NCBI RefSeq assembly: GCF_011326755.1
Contig: NZ_JAAOIE010000002.1
Span: forward strand, 744,001-808,000
Source of the DNA: Cochlodiniinecator piscidefendens
Lineage (GTDB): Bacteria > Pseudomonadota > Alphaproteobacteria > Rhodobacterales > Rhodobacteraceae
DNA: 64,000 nt
Direction of reading: 5' to 3'
Part shown: in pieces, positions 34,103 to 43,667 of the stretch
Numbering within the stretch: position 1 is the stretch's first letter
Layout of the letters: every line of letters starts with the position of its first letter
Program-made: the position numbers and the translations under genes
Notes under the pieces: model-generated
What the model was told of the DNA's origin: nothing
Databases searched by the model: none
What the model saw: the letters and a program-made list of their open reading frames with translations, nothing else

Positions 34103-35482
34103 TCATGCCGCATTTGCATCCACCAAGTGCTCAATGGACGCTGAATAAAACGACACCGCTGCTGCTGCTTCAGGCACAACAGAATATCCTGCCTCACCTT
34201 CAACGATAAACTGCCGCAACTTGAGTATACGTAATCCAACTTGCGCCGCATATTCTGGGTTGTCGCGCGGGAGGTGAACTTGGCGCCCTTGTTCCTCAAG
34301 AGCTGAGGCAATCTTTTCGACCTGCTGAGCCACATCTTGCGCCGTGAGCGGTATTGTTGAACGCTGCAAAACCGTTGCCACTAAGGACACTGGCAGTGCA
34401 GGAATAACATCTTTAATCCGTTTTGATATTTCTTTTGCAACGCGCGTTGTCGGGTCTCCTTGCTGATACCCAATAAAACTTCGTAATGATAACGGTTCAC
34501 CGAAACTCACCGCAGCGTAACCAAAGCGATGATAGCGACCTGTCAATTTGAAACGGATTTGGCGCCCAATAAAACCAAGCATTCTAAAGATGTGAAATTT
34601 AAACTTACGCGTGCCAGTCTCGCTCGCTTCGATTAAAACCCGGTCCTCGAGCACGCGATCATAATTAATCGCGATGGGAACAAATACCACATCGCGCCCC
34701 AAATGCGGGTCATAATCAGCAATGATGTAATTTAACAATCCCAGTTTAGCCTGTGCCATTCGTCCATCAAGACTAAGCCCGCCTTCGGGGAACACCGCTT
34801 GCATCACGCCACCCGCAGTGGCCATCTGCACATAGCGAGACAACACCCGCCGATATAAGACATTACGAGAGCGCCGACGAATAAAATAAGCACCCATAGA
34901 GCGGATAAAGCCCTTGAGCGGCCAAACGCGCGCCCATTCCCCAACTGCATAAGAAAGTGCCGACCGTTCAGCGGCCAGGTATGTCACCAACACATAGTCC
35001 ATATTGGACCGATGGTTCATGACGAATACAACAGTCGCATTTTTGTCGATGTTTTTCATCGCGGCTTCGTCATAATACCCAATTCGCACGCGATAAATCA
35101 TCTGAGAAACCCGCCGCGCCACTTTAATGGCAAACCCAAAATATGCTGTTGCACTGAAAGACGGAACAATTTCACGCGCATAGCTTTGCGCCTTTTGAAA
35201 CGCTACATTTTCAGGAATGCCTTCTTGAGCGGCATATTCAGCAATAGCTTCGGCAACTTTGGGGTCGTAAATCAAACGCTGGATCATGTCATGACGACGG
35301 GCCAGTTTAAACGGTTGGATTGGGCGCTCCAAACGTTCGTTCAACTTTGCGACAACACGTTCCATCCGACGACGAAAGAACCAACGTACAGAAGGCAACA
35401 AAAAATGGCTAAGTGCTGTGACTGATGCAAACAACAGAATGAGCACAAGCGCCCAGAGTGGCAATTCAACGATGCGAAACAT
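34103..35482 (-). CDS. Glycerol-3-phosphate/1-acylglycerol-3-phosphate acyltransferase-like protein
   Basis: 459 residues. An N-terminal membrane anchor (WALVLILLFASVTALSHFLL) is followed by a basic segment and the PlsC-type acyltransferase domain: NHRSNMDYVL (the catalytic His-x4-Asp block), SMGAYFIRRRSRN, FPEGGLSLDGR (acyl-acceptor motif) and PIAINYDRVLED. The spacing and length resemble GPAT/PlsB-like rather than short PlsC enzymes. Likely role: adding an acyl chain to glycerol 3-phosphate in phospholipid synthesis. Sits 130 bp upstream of ccr on the same strand and is divergent from meaA across 191 bp. Confidence 0.87.
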   Translation of the reverse strand: MFRIVELPLWALVLILLFASVTALSHFLLPSVRWFFRRRMERVVAKLNERLERPIQPFKLARRHDMIQRLIYDPKVAEAIAEYAAQEGIPENVAFQKAQSYAREIVPSFSATAYFGFAIKVARRVSQMIYRVRIGYYDEAAMKNIDKNATVVFVMNHRSNMDYVLVTYLAAERSALSYAVGEWARVWPLKGFIRSMGAYFIRRRSRNVLYRRVLSRYVQMATAGGVMQAVFPEGGLSLDGRMAQAKLGLLNYIIADYDPHLGRDVVFVPIAINYDRVLEDRVLIEASETGTRKFKFHIFRMLGFIGRQIRFKLTGRYHRFGYAAVSFGEPLSLRSFIGYQQGDPTTRVAKEISKRIKDVIPALPVSLVATVLQRSTIPLTAQDVAQQVEKIASALEEQGRQVHLPRDNPEYAAQVGLRILKLRQFIVEGEAGYSVVPEAAAAVSFYSASIEHLVDANAA

Positions 35483-35673
35483 CCGGGAACCCTTACAGCT
35501 TTTCCAATGAACGTAAATGCTGGCCTGGCCTGTAATAGGAATTTATAGCAAGCAGAACAACAAATCGGGACTTTCTGAAATTGCTGCAACGCAGCACGTT
35601 GACAAGGTTATTATATTTCGCATACGAATTCATCGACAGAACAATATTGCTCAAGCACAGAATCGAGGCCCCC

Positions 35674-37653
35674 ATGACCAATGCGCCAGACACACGCACA
35701 ACTGATCGGCCTTGGCTCTTTAGAACCTATGCAGGACATTCAACCGCTTCGGCATCAAATGCTTTGTACAGAAATAACCTATCAAAGGGGCAAACTGGGC
35801 TTTCGGTCGCCTTCGACCTCCCGACACAAACTGGGTATGATTCCGATCATAAACTGGCCCGCGGCGAAGTCGGCAAAGTTGGGGTTCCTATTGCACACCT
35901 TGGCGACATGCGTGCGCTTTTTGCAGATATCCCACTGGAAAAAATGAACACATCGATGACAATCAATGCCACTGCGCCTTGGTTACTTGCCTTGTATATT
36001 GCAGCTGCGGAAGAGCAAGGTGCCGATGTGTCCCAACTGCAAGGGACAGTTCAGAACGATATTATAAAAGAATACCTCTCGCGCGGCACTTATGTATGCC
36101 CGCCAAAGCCGTCGCTGCGAATGATTACGGATGTGGCGGCCTATACTCGCGAATTCCTTCCAAAGTGGAATCCGATGAACGTCTGTTCCTATCACCTGCA
36201 AGAGGCGGGCGCGACACCAGAGGAAGAGTTGGCGTTTGCCTTGGCAACAGCCACCGCAGTTTTGGACGATCTTAAAGATAAAGTCCCCGCCGAACACTTC
36301 CCGGCAATGGTTGGGCGTATTTCGTTCTTTGTGAATGCCGGCATTCGCTTTGTGACTGAGATGTGCAAAATGCGCGCTTTTGTCGAGCTCTGGGATGAAA
36401 TCTGCCGAACACGCTATAATGTAGAGGATCCAAAATTCCGCCGTTTCCGTTATGGTGTTCAGGTCAACTCGCTTGGCCTCACTGAACAGCAGCCAGAAAA
36501 TAACGTATACCGCATCCTGATCGAAATGCTGGCAGTCACACTGTCCAAAAACGCCCGCGCCCGCGCCGTGCAGTTGCCCGCGTGGAACGAAGCGCTTGGC
36601 CTGCCGCGCCCTTGGGATCAGCAATGGTCTTTGCGTATGCAGCAAATTTTGGCATATGAAACAGACCTGTTGGAATATGACGATTTGTTCGATGGTAATC
36701 CAGCCGTTGATCGGAAGGTAGAAGCGCTCAAAGAAGGCGCGCGCGCGGAATTGGCAACTATCGACAGCATGGGCGGCGCAGTCGCTGCGATTGAATATAT
36801 GAAATCCCGATTGGTAGATTCGAATTCCGCCCGTATCGGACGCATCGAAGACCGCGAAACCACTGTTGTTGGCGTAAACCGCTGGACAGAAGCAGCCCCA
36901 AGCCCCCTAACCGCAGGTGATGGCGCAATTATGGAAGCAGACCCAGACGCCGAAGCTGACCAAATCGCGAGATTAAATGCTTGGAAAGAAGCGCGCGATG
37001 ACACCGCAGTTCAATCTGCGCTTGATGCTCTTCGCGCGGCTGCACGCTCTGGTGAAAACCTCATGCCCGCGTCTATCAACGCCGCAAAGGCTGGTGCAAC
37101 GACCGGAGAGTGGGGTGATGTCGTACGCTCCGTTTTCGGTCAATATCGTGCCCCAACAGGTGTGAGCAAAAATCAATCAAACCGCACCGAAGGGTTGGAT
37201 GAAATCCGCGCACAAGTCGATGCCGTAAGCGATAAATTGGGGCGCAAGTTAAAATTTCTCGTAGGTAAACCCGGGCTCGATGGTCATTCAAACGGTGCCG
37301 AACAAATCGCAGCCCGCGCACGTGATTGCGGTATGGATATCAGCTATGAAGGCATCCGCCTGACGCCGGAGGAAATCGTCGCTGCCGCCATTGAAGAAAA
37401 AGCGCACGTTGTTGGCCTTTCGATCCTTTCGGGTTCACATATTCCTTTGCTCGAAGAACTTATGCAACGCATGGAAGAAGCCGGGCTTAGCGATGTGCCA
37501 GTTGTTGCCGGAGGCATCATTCCAGAAGAAGATGCAGCGCGTCTACGCGCCCTGGGCGTTGCCAAAGTTTACACACCCAAGGATTTTGAACTCAACAAAA
37601 TTATGTTTGATCTCGTCGCATTGGTTGACCCACAGCACATCGCAGCGGAATAG
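35674..37653 (+). CDS. ecm: Ethylmalonyl-CoA mutase (coenzyme B12-dependent)
   Basis: Converts (2R)-ethylmalonyl-CoA to (2S)-methylsuccinyl-CoA in the EMC pathway; earlier named MeaA. 659 residues from ATG 35674 with GAGG upstream; the frame extends to 35581 without support. The mutase TIM-barrel begins RTYAGHSTASASN and continues GLSVAFDLPTQTGYDSD; YLSRGTYVCPP and YHLQEAGA are further mutase motifs. The C-terminal cobalamin domain has the DxHxxG motif DGHSNG, with the cobalt-ligand His at 538. ccr on the other side of the acyltransferase gene and mch/mcl2 at 43-45 kb supply neighbouring steps. Confidence 0.95.
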   Translation: MTNAPDTRTTDRPWLFRTYAGHSTASASNALYRNNLSKGQTGLSVAFDLPTQTGYDSDHKLARGEVGKVGVPIAHLGDMRALFADIPLEKMNTSMTINATAPWLLALYIAAAEEQGADVSQLQGTVQNDIIKEYLSRGTYVCPPKPSLRMITDVAAYTREFLPKWNPMNVCSYHLQEAGATPEEELAFALATATAVLDDLKDKVPAEHFPAMVGRISFFVNAGIRFVTEMCKMRAFVELWDEICRTRYNVEDPKFRRFRYGVQVNSLGLTEQQPENNVYRILIEMLAVTLSKNARARAVQLPAWNEALGLPRPWDQQWSLRMQQILAYETDLLEYDDLFDGNPAVDRKVEALKEGARAELATIDSMGGAVAAIEYMKSRLVDSNSARIGRIEDRETTVVGVNRWTEAAPSPLTAGDGAIMEADPDAEADQIARLNAWKEARDDTAVQSALDALRAAARSGENLMPASINAAKAGATTGEWGDVVRSVFGQYRAPTGVSKNQSNRTEGLDEIRAQVDAVSDKLGRKLKFLVGKPGLDGHSNGAEQIAARARDCGMDISYEGIRLTPEEIVAAAIEEKAHVVGLSILSGSHIPLLEELMQRMEEAGLSDVPVVAGGIIPEEDAARLRALGVAKVYTPKDFELNKIMFDLVALVDPQHIAAE

Positions 37654-37727
37654 TCCAAGGGCGGAGTCACCTTGCACTCCGCCATCAAACCGGACATGTT
37701 TGACCAAATGATCAAACGGAGTCCTCA

Positions 37728-38432
37728 ATGACCATCCATATTGGTGCGAAACCCGGCGATATTGCTGAAACCGTTCTACTGCCCGGCGACCCTTATCGCG
37801 CAAAATGGGCCGCACAGACCTTCCTTCAAGACGCACGCCTCGTGAATGAAGTCCGCGGCATGCTCGGCTATACGGGCACATACAAAGGCCATCCGGTAAC
37901 CATTCACGGATCAGGTATGGGAATGCCCAGTCTATCCATTTACGTAAATGAATTGATCCGCGACTATGACGTCAAAACACTGATACGAATTGGCTCTGCA
38001 GGCGGCATGCAGCCACATGTTGGCCTCAGAGACATTGTTTTAGCTCAAACTGCATCATCAATTTCAACACCTTCCCTCGGAATATTTAAGGAGTTCAACT
38101 TCGCACCATGCGCCGATTTCGGACTTCTACAAAGCGCTCACGCTGCAGCCATTAAAAAGGGAACGACACCCCATGTTGGCGGGATTTATTCTGCGGATGT
38201 CTTCTACGATGAGCGTCCAGACTTAAATGAACAAATGGTGCGCCACGGCATTCTAGGTGTCGAGATGGAAGCTGCGGAGCTTTACAATCTGGCCGCGCGC
38301 TACAATCGGCGGGCACTTGCAGTTCTTACAATCAGTGACCATCTAGCTACCGGCGACTCGCTTCCGTCGGAAGAGCGCGAAAAAAGCTTTGGTGATATGG
38401 TAGAAATCGCGTTAGAAGCTGCCTTCACCTAA
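37728..38432 (+). CDS. deoD: Purine nucleoside phosphorylase, DeoD type
   Basis: Cleaves purine (deoxy)nucleosides with phosphate to base plus (deoxy)ribose 1-phosphate. Hexameric bacterial type, 234 residues, nearly the E. coli length. Motifs: [19 protein letters not shown] at the start (phosphate site Gly/Arg), [39 protein letters not shown] (ribose-binding Met-Glu) and TISDHLATG with the catalytic Asp. A hairpin, GGCGGAGT (37660-37667) / ACTCCGCC (37676-37683), lies between ecm and deoD; CGGAG serves as ribosome site. Ends at a bidirectional terminator. Confidence 0.96.
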   Translation: MTIHIGAKPGDIAETVLLPGDPYRAKWAAQTFLQDARLVNEVRGMLGYTGTYKGHPVTIHGSGMGMPSLSIYVNELIRDYDVKTLIRIGSAGGMQPHVGLRDIVLAQTASSISTPSLGIFKEFNFAPCADFGLLQSAHAAAIKKGTTPHVGGIYSADVFYDERPDLNEQMVRHGILGVEMEAAELYNLAARYNRRALAVLTISDHLATGDSLPSEEREKSFGDMVEIALEAAFT

Positions 38433-38477
38433 CCACAAACACCAGCAGCTTGGCCTATATGGCCAGGCGAATACAGC

Positions 38478-38499
38478 AAAAGCCCCTCAGGGGGCTTTT
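38478..38499. terminator. Bidirectional rho-independent terminator between deoD and the sdh operon
   Basis: Stem AAAAGCCCC (38478-38486) / GGGGCTTTT (38491-38499) with a 4-nt loop, T-rich on both strands. It follows deoD by 45 bases and abuts the stop codon (38500-38502) of the small gene at the end of the sdh operon, so it ends both transcripts. Confidence 0.9.
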
Positions 38500-38691
38500 T
38501 CATTTTAGGTCAGTGTTTTTTAAACAGTGCTTTGGCTGGTCGTATGTGGTTGTCTGAGCTCCGCAAGCGCCACAACGGTAAGAGCTTCCGTGTCGACGCC
38601 ATCGACAATCGCGAGATAAAGTACTCCCCCTTCTTGCCCAGTAAAATCCGGCAAAGAGAAGTACTATCAAAAGAGGCGCAAATATGAGCAT
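38500..38691 (-). CDS. Small membrane protein with a zinc-ribbon-like Cys motif, last gene of the sdh operon
   Basis: 63 residues. One N-terminal membrane segment (MLIFAPLLIVLLFAGFYWAR) is followed by a short cytosolic or periplasmic part with four Cys arranged as C-RWRRHGSSYRC-GAC and a final Cys near the C-terminus (PKHC), resembling a zinc ribbon. Starts 24 bases after the sdhB stop with GGGG upstream, and ends exactly at the bidirectional terminator, which argues that it is a real gene of the sdh transcript. I do not recognise a named family. A role in complex II assembly is only a guess from position. Confidence 0.65.
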   Translation of the reverse strand: MLIFAPLLIVLLFAGFYWARRGSTLSRDCRWRRHGSSYRCGACGAQTTTYDQPKHCLKNTDLK

Positions 38692-38715
38692 TCACGCCCC
38701 AGTTCTCAAAACCAC

Positions 38716-39495
38716 TTAGAGTGAACGCTCGACCATCATTTTTTTGATTGAGCCAATAGCTTTCGCTGGGTTCAATCCTTTCGGGCAGGTCTTAGTACAA
38801 TTCATGATGGTGTGACAACGGTAGAGCTTGAAAGGATCTTCAAGTTCATCCAAACGCTCACCTGTCGCTTCATCGCGACTATCAATGATCCAGCGATATG
38901 CGTGTAGCAACGCTGCCGGTCCAAGGTAACGATCCCCATTCCACCAATAGCTTGGGCACGACGTTGAACAGGACGCACACATTACGCATTCATAAAGACC
39001 ATCGAGCTTTTTACGATCTTCAATCGTCTGTTTCCATTCCTTAGCAGGACGGTTTGTTTTTGTCTCTAGCCACGGCATGATTGAGGCGTGTTGCGCGTAA
39101 AAATGGGTTAGATCTGGGATCAAGTCTTTGACCACAGGCATGTGGGGCAACGGGTAGATTTTAACGTCACCTTTGATTTCATCCATGCCATAAATACAGG
39201 CCAATGTGTTGATCCCGTCGATATTCATCGCACAAGACCCACAAATCCCTTCGCGGCAAGAACGTCGAAACGTCAGCGTCGGATCAATTTCATTCTTGAT
39301 CTTAATCAACGCATCCAAAACCATTGGGCCGCAGGTATCCATGTCCAGAAAATAGGTATCGACCGAAGGGTTTTTACCGTCTTCTTCATTCCAGCGATAA
39401 ATCTGAAACTTGCGAACATTTGTGGCGCCTGATGGCTTCGGCCATGTTTTCCCGGTTGTGATACGGGAATTTTTTGGGAGTGCCAGTTCTACCAT
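38716..39495 (-). CDS. sdhB: Succinate dehydrogenase iron-sulfur subunit
   Basis: Electron-transfer subunit of respiratory complex II, passing electrons from the SdhA flavin through three Fe-S clusters to quinone. 259 residues. Plant-type ferredoxin domain with the [2Fe-2S] ligands in [16 protein letters not shown] and a later Cys in NTLACIYG. The second domain holds [16 protein letters not shown] and [17 protein letters not shown] for the [4Fe-4S] and [3Fe-4S] clusters. It lies after a small lipoprotein gene instead of directly behind sdhA, 9 bases away, an arrangement I also associate with related Rhodobacteraceae. Confidence 0.97.
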   Translation of the reverse strand: MVELALPKNSRITTGKTWPKPSGATNVRKFQIYRWNEEDGKNPSVDTYFLDMDTCGPMVLDALIKIKNEIDPTLTFRRSCREGICGSCAMNIDGINTLACIYGMDEIKGDVKIYPLPHMPVVKDLIPDLTHFYAQHASIMPWLETKTNRPAKEWKQTIEDRKKLDGLYECVMCASCSTSCPSYWWNGDRYLGPAALLHAYRWIIDSRDEATGERLDELEDPFKLYRCHTIMNCTKTCPKGLNPAKAIGSIKKMMVERSL

Positions 39496-39504
39496 GTCTC
39501 TCTC

Positions 39505-39825
39505 CTATGCCAGCAGCGCGGGCAAGCCGCTCACCGCTAAACATTCCAGTGCTTGGGGTCTGGAAATGATATTTGTAACGATCTCAACCGTCGAAGCCGT
39601 CGGTCCGGTGATGCTGTTTGACGCAAGGCCCCGAAGTTCGTTGCGATTGGCATTATCGATCACGCAATCAACAGCCGGCCCAACAGGCACACCCGGAAGC
39701 TGCTCCTGCACCACCGGTGTAACGGCAGATTTAGCGGCACGGCGCGCGAGATCGTCTTGCTGCTGCGAAGTACACGCCGCAAGCAAGCCGATCCCTGTCA
39801 TGAAAGCAACATTTCTGAAAAGCAT
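39505..39825 (-). CDS. Small lipoprotein encoded between sdhA and sdhB, function unknown
   Basis: 106 residues with a lipoprotein signal: hydrophobic FMTGIGLLAAC, lipobox LLAAC with Cys at 18. The mature part starts with a Gln/Asp-rich stretch (TSQQQDD) and has two more Cys (VDCVID and LECLAVSG), which could form a disulfide in the periplasm. It is coupled to sdhA (TGATG overlap). No domain recognised. Its position inside the sdh operon suggests a complex II-linked or simply co-expressed envelope role; nothing in the sequence decides this. Confidence 0.78.
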   Translation of the reverse strand: MLFRNVAFMTGIGLLAACTSQQQDDLARRAAKSAVTPVVQEQLPGVPVGPAVDCVIDNANRNELRGLASNSITGPTASTVEIVTNIISRPQALECLAVSGLPALLA

Positions 39826-41630
39826 CAGAATGTCCTCGCTTTGGGTGCGATTTTTTTCAGGCTGATCCCGCCTTCATCTTCGGTCGTTAGCGGGTCAACG
39901 ACAACAGGACGGTGCGACAGCTCAACCTTATTGCCATCCACACGGCTAATCGTGTGTACACGCCAGTTTTTGTCATCACGCTCTGAGAAATCTTCGTGCG
40001 CATGTGCGCCACGGCTTTCTTTGCGCGCTTCGGCACCGTGAATGGTCGCGAGCGCATTGGGCATCAAATTGGTCAGCTCAAGCGTTTCCATCAAATCTGA
40101 ATTCCAGATCAATGTGCGATCCGTCACTTTGAGATCATCCAGTTTCGCAGCGATGTCCGTCATCTTTTCGACGCCTTCGGCCATGGTTTTACCTGTCCGG
40201 AACACAGCAGCGTCTGCTTGCATGGTTTTTTGCATTTCCAAGCGCAGTTCAGCAGTTGGAACGCCTCCCGTAGCATGGCGCAAGTTGTCAAACCTATCAA
40301 AGGCTGCGTCTACAGATGCCTGATTGAGCACTGGGTTCGCCGCGTCAGCGTCAACCACCTTACCCGCACGAATTGCGGCAGCTCGACCAAAGACAACGAG
40401 GTCGATCAAAGAATTCGACCCAAGGCGGTTTGCACCATGCACCGAAGCGCAACCAGCCTCACCCACAGCCATCAAACCCGGAACGACTGCGTTTGAATCC
40501 TCAGCAGTGGGGTTCATCACCTCACCCCAATAATTCGTCGGGATACCGCCCATATTGTAGTGCACAGTTGGGATAACCGGAATTGGCTCCTTGGTCACGT
40601 CAACGCCCGCAAAAATCTTTGCCGATTCTGAAATACCCGGGAGTCGTTCTGCCAAGGCTTCGGCCGGCAGGTGGCTTAGGTTCAGGTGGATATGATCCCC
40701 CTCCGCGCCAACACCGCGGCCCTCGCGAATTTCCATAGTCATGGAACGCGACACATAATCGCGTGGTGCCAGGTCTTTATATTGAGGCGCATAACGCTCC
40801 ATGAACCGTTCACCTTCGGAGTTGGTCAGATATCCGCCCTCGCCTCGTGCACCTTCGGTAATCAAGCAACCAGAACCGTAGATGCCGGTGGGGTGGAACT
40901 GAACGAATTCCATGTCCTGCAGAGCCAAGCCAGCACGAGCGACCATGCCGCCACCATCACCTGTACAGGTATGGGCAGAAGTTGCAGAGAAATACGCACG
41001 ACCATATCCGCCGGTGGCTAGAACGACCATCTTAGCGTTAAAGACATGCATCGTGCCGTCGTCGAGCTTCCAGCAAACAACGCCCTGGCACTGGCCATCC
41101 TCTGACATGATCAGGTCGATCGCGAAATATTCGACATAGAATTCCGCGTTGTTCTTTAGGGACTGTCCATAAAGCGTATGCAAAATCGCGTGGCCGGTTC
41201 TATCAGCCGCCGCACAAGTCCGTTGAACCGCAGGCCCTTCGCCAAATTCGGTGGTGTGGCCACCAAACGGGCGTTGATAAATTTTGCCTTCTTCGGTGCG
41301 CGAGAAAGGCACACCGTAATGTTCCAGTTCATACACCGCTTTGGGGGCTTCGCGTGCGAGGTATTCCATCGCATCTGTATCCCCGAGCCAGTCAGAACCT
41401 TTAACAGTGTCATACATGTGCCACTGCCAATGGTCTGGACCCATATTCGACAAAGACGCGGCAATGCCACCCTGCGCCGCTACAGTGTGCGAACGCGTTG
41501 GGAAAACTTTGGTCACACAGGCTGTTTTTAGCCCCTGCTCTGCCATGCCAAGCGTTGCACGCAGACCTGCGCCGCCCGCACCAACAACCACAACATCATA
41601 GTCGTGGGTTTCATATTCATATGCAGCCAT
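39825..41630 (-). CDS. sdhA: Succinate dehydrogenase flavoprotein subunit
   Basis: Catalytic subunit of complex II oxidising succinate to fumarate; covalent FAD. 601 residues. FAD-binding motif [20 protein letters not shown] near the N-terminus; covalent flavin His about residue 48 in [13 protein letters not shown]; the active-site region [20 protein letters not shown]; and [20 protein letters not shown] near residue 400. Coupled to the lipoprotein downstream and 12 bases behind sdhD. Confidence 0.98.
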   Translation of the reverse strand: MAAYEYETHDYDVVVVGAGGAGLRATLGMAEQGLKTACVTKVFPTRSHTVAAQGGIAASLSNMGPDHWQWHMYDTVKGSDWLGDTDAMEYLAREAPKAVYELEHYGVPFSRTEEGKIYQRPFGGHTTEFGEGPAVQRTCAAADRTGHAILHTLYGQSLKNNAEFYVEYFAIDLIMSEDGQCQGVVCWKLDDGTMHVFNAKMVVLATGGYGRAYFSATSAHTCTGDGGGMVARAGLALQDMEFVQFHPTGIYGSGCLITEGARGEGGYLTNSEGERFMERYAPQYKDLAPRDYVSRSMTMEIREGRGVGAEGDHIHLNLSHLPAEALAERLPGISESAKIFAGVDVTKEPIPVIPTVHYNMGGIPTNYWGEVMNPTAEDSNAVVPGLMAVGEAGCASVHGANRLGSNSLIDLVVFGRAAAIRAGKVVDADAANPVLNQASVDAAFDRFDNLRHATGGVPTAELRLEMQKTMQADAAVFRTGKTMAEGVEKMTDIAAKLDDLKVTDRTLIWNSDLMETLELTNLMPNALATIHGAEARKESRGAHAHEDFSERDDKNWRVHTISRVDGNKVELSHRPVVVDPLTTEDEGGISLKKIAPKARTF

Positions 41631-41642
41631 ATTGGAAGCTCC

Positions 41643-42014
41643 TTACAGCGCGAGACGAGCGATAGCGAAAAGCCCGGTCGCAGCCAGACCGTAGGCAATG
41701 CAGGTGAAAGCAATGATGCAAATCTTTTTTGCAAGCCCATGCACGTAGTCTTCGATGACGACTTGCATGCCATGACGGAAATGAACCATCGACACAACGA
41801 GGGTCAGCGCAGCAATGATTGCTGGAAATGGGCGCGCATAATAGGCGAGCACTTCTTCATAAGATGAACCCAGAATGCATCCAAAGGTGAAGATAAACAA
41901 AGGAACCAATATCGCCAAGGCAACAGCGCTGATGGTTTGTCTCCAAAAGCTCTCAGTTCCAGTTTTAGAGGCTCCTAAGCCAACGGCGCGTTTGCGATCT
42001 GTGAGAAATGCCAT
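41643..42014 (-). CDS. sdhD: Succinate dehydrogenase membrane anchor subunit
   Basis: 123 residues with three membrane segments, anchoring SdhAB and forming part of the quinone and heme b site. The family block HFRHGMQVVIEDYVH near residue 80 contains the heme/quinone-side His and the Asp-Tyr pair. N-terminal FLTDRKRAVGLGASKTGT is typical of alphaproteobacterial SdhD. It lies 10 bases after sdhC and 12 before sdhA. Confidence 0.94.
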   Translation of the reverse strand: MAFLTDRKRAVGLGASKTGTESFWRQTISAVALAILVPLFIFTFGCILGSSYEEVLAYYARPFPAIIAALTLVVSMVHFRHGMQVVIEDYVHGLAKKICIIAFTCIAYGLAATGLFAIARLAL

Positions 42015-42024
42015 GTTATGCCCC

Positions 42025-42408
42025 TTACAGAATGATCACGGTGAGGACTGTCAGAACGACAGACCCAATAATAACACCCCAAGCGAGTTTTTGCGCTGTT
42101 TCCAACTCGAACCCGCGGCCAGTGTCCCAATAGAGGTGACGCAAACCAGAACAGAAGTGATACCAGACGGCCCACAGGGCAGCTGTCAGAACCAAATCGC
42201 CGAACCAAGATGTCAGCAACCCATTCACACAGTCAAAGTAATCTGGACCAGATGCCGCCGCCAGCAACCACCACACCACCAACAACACCGCCCCTAAGAG
42301 CGAGATACCTGTAAGCCGTGCCAAAATAGAGGTCACGGAGGTATATTGTTTACGGTAGATTGTTAGGTGAGGTGACAGCGGACGATTGCCCCGATTCACG
42401 TCAGCCAT
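42025..42408 (-). CDS. sdhC: Succinate dehydrogenase cytochrome b556 subunit
   Basis: First gene of the sdh operon. 127 residues, three membrane segments. Hallmarks: NRGNRPLSPHLTIYRKQYTS at the N-terminus (quinone-site Ser) and HFCSGLRHLYWDTG with the heme-ligand His. AAGGGG precedes the ATG. The 230-bp upstream region carries two palindromes that recur before sucC and so probably controls the operon. Confidence 0.95.
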   Translation of the reverse strand: MADVNRGNRPLSPHLTIYRKQYTSVTSILARLTGISLLGAVLLVVWWLLAAASGPDYFDCVNGLLTSWFGDLVLTAALWAVWYHFCSGLRHLYWDTGRGFELETAQKLAWGVIIGSVVLTVLTVIIL

Positions 42409-42540
42409 GGGGTACCCCTTTTCGATTAGGTCTGCCTTTGGATCGCGTTTTTAGTATGAATACTGAAAAAACCTAATAAGTCACGACCCAGAACCATGTG
42501 ATAATGCGCTTTTTTGGCGCAGCATGTCGATTTTTTCAAA

Positions 42541-42577
42541 TTTGTGATCACATGGCACAAGTGCGTGATCACAAATT
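42541..42577. promoter_or_regulatory. Paired TGTGATCAC palindromes upstream of sdhC
   Basis: Two palindromic cores GTGATCAC at 42544-42551 and 42565-42572, flanked outward by TTT and AAATT, so that the whole block is itself an inverted repeat. Their centres are 21 bp apart, two helical turns. They sit about 136 bp before the sdhC ATG. The same pair with the same spacing precedes sucC at 48.8 kb. The length and symmetry suit a dimeric repressor or activator (GntR-like or CRP-like are possible). The factor is unknown. Confidence 0.7.
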
Positions 42578-42638
42578 AACGAGCTGTAAATATTTGACGC
42601 GGAATTACGTCAAATACTGAAAATGAGTCGCTGAGGGA

Positions 42639-43667
42639 CTATTTCGGCATCAAAGCCCAGTAATCCAAATCCAAAAGAACATCGGATAGATATTTCCCAT
42701 CGTCCCCTTTCAGGGCAAATGCAGAGCCTTTGGTTGCAACCAGACGTAATCGAATTGCGCCAACTCCAGGGGCATTCGTATCAGCTTTGTCTAATACCTC
42801 AGACCAAGCCCGAACGGTGTCCCCAGCAAAGCAGGGGTTGGCGTGCGCTCCACCATTTAACCCAACGATCATCTGAGCATTCGCAAGCCCGTTAAACGAC
42901 AAGGTACGAGCCATCGAAATGACATGCCCGCCATAAATCAGCCGCTTACCATCTGGACGATTGGTCGCGTCAAAATGCACCTTAGCCGTATTCTGCCACA
43001 ACCTCGTCGCGATCATATGCTCAGCTTGTTCGATGGTAACACCATCCACGTGATCAATTTGTTCTCCAACTTCGTAGTCCCCCCACCGATGGGCCTCACC
43101 GGCAAGTTCGAAATCGTAGTTCGTAAAATCCAACCCATTCGGAATAACCAAATCTTCAATGGCAACAGCTTTGGACAATTCAGGAACAACAGTTTCAGGG
43201 GCAGATACCTCTAGATCACGTTTGCGCACCATAACCCAGCGCACAAAATCCATTACTGTTTCATCGCACTGATTGACGCCGCGTGATCGAACCCAAACAA
43301 CACCTGTTTTGCCATTTGAGTTTTGCTTCAGACCAATCACTTCGGATTCTGAACGCAAAGTATCGCCCGGATAAACCGGCAAATGCCAGCGTCCTTCGGC
43401 ATACCCAAGGTTAGCCACGGCATTCAACGAAATGTCGGGAACAGTTTTACCGAAAACAACATGAAACGCAGCCAAATCATCAATAGGGGACGCCGATAGA
43501 CCAGATGTGCGTGCAAATTCATCTGATGAGTAAAGCGCATGACGGGCCGGATACATCGCGTGATACAACGCCCGCTCGCCCCCCGAAATTGTGCGCGGCA
43601 CAGCGTGACGAATGACTTGCCCAATGAAATAATCTTCAAAGAAATGCCCCGCATTGGTTTTAGCCAT
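42639..43667 (-). CDS. mch: Mesaconyl-CoA hydratase (beta-methylmalyl-CoA dehydratase)
   Basis: EMC-pathway enzyme that hydrates mesaconyl-C1-CoA to beta-methylmalyl-CoA. 342 residues, matching Rhodobacter Mch. It has two hot-dog (MaoC-like) domains: N-terminal FFEDYFIGQVIRHAVPRTIS and the GDTLRSESEVIGLK block, then a second unit with YGGHVISMARTLSFNGLANA and NPCFAGDTVRAWSEV. It lies 230 bp upstream of sdhC on the same strand and is coupled (one-base overlap) to the DUF1737-like gene before it. Confidence 0.94.
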   Translation of the reverse strand: MAKTNAGHFFEDYFIGQVIRHAVPRTISGGERALYHAMYPARHALYSSDEFARTSGLSASPIDDLAAFHVVFGKTVPDISLNAVANLGYAEGRWHLPVYPGDTLRSESEVIGLKQNSNGKTGVVWVRSRGVNQCDETVMDFVRWVMVRKRDLEVSAPETVVPELSKAVAIEDLVIPNGLDFTNYDFELAGEAHRWGDYEVGEQIDHVDGVTIEQAEHMIATRLWQNTAKVHFDATNRPDGKRLIYGGHVISMARTLSFNGLANAQMIVGLNGGAHANPCFAGDTVRAWSEVLDKADTNAPGVGAIRLRLVATKGSAFALKGDDGKYLSDVLLDLDYWALMPK

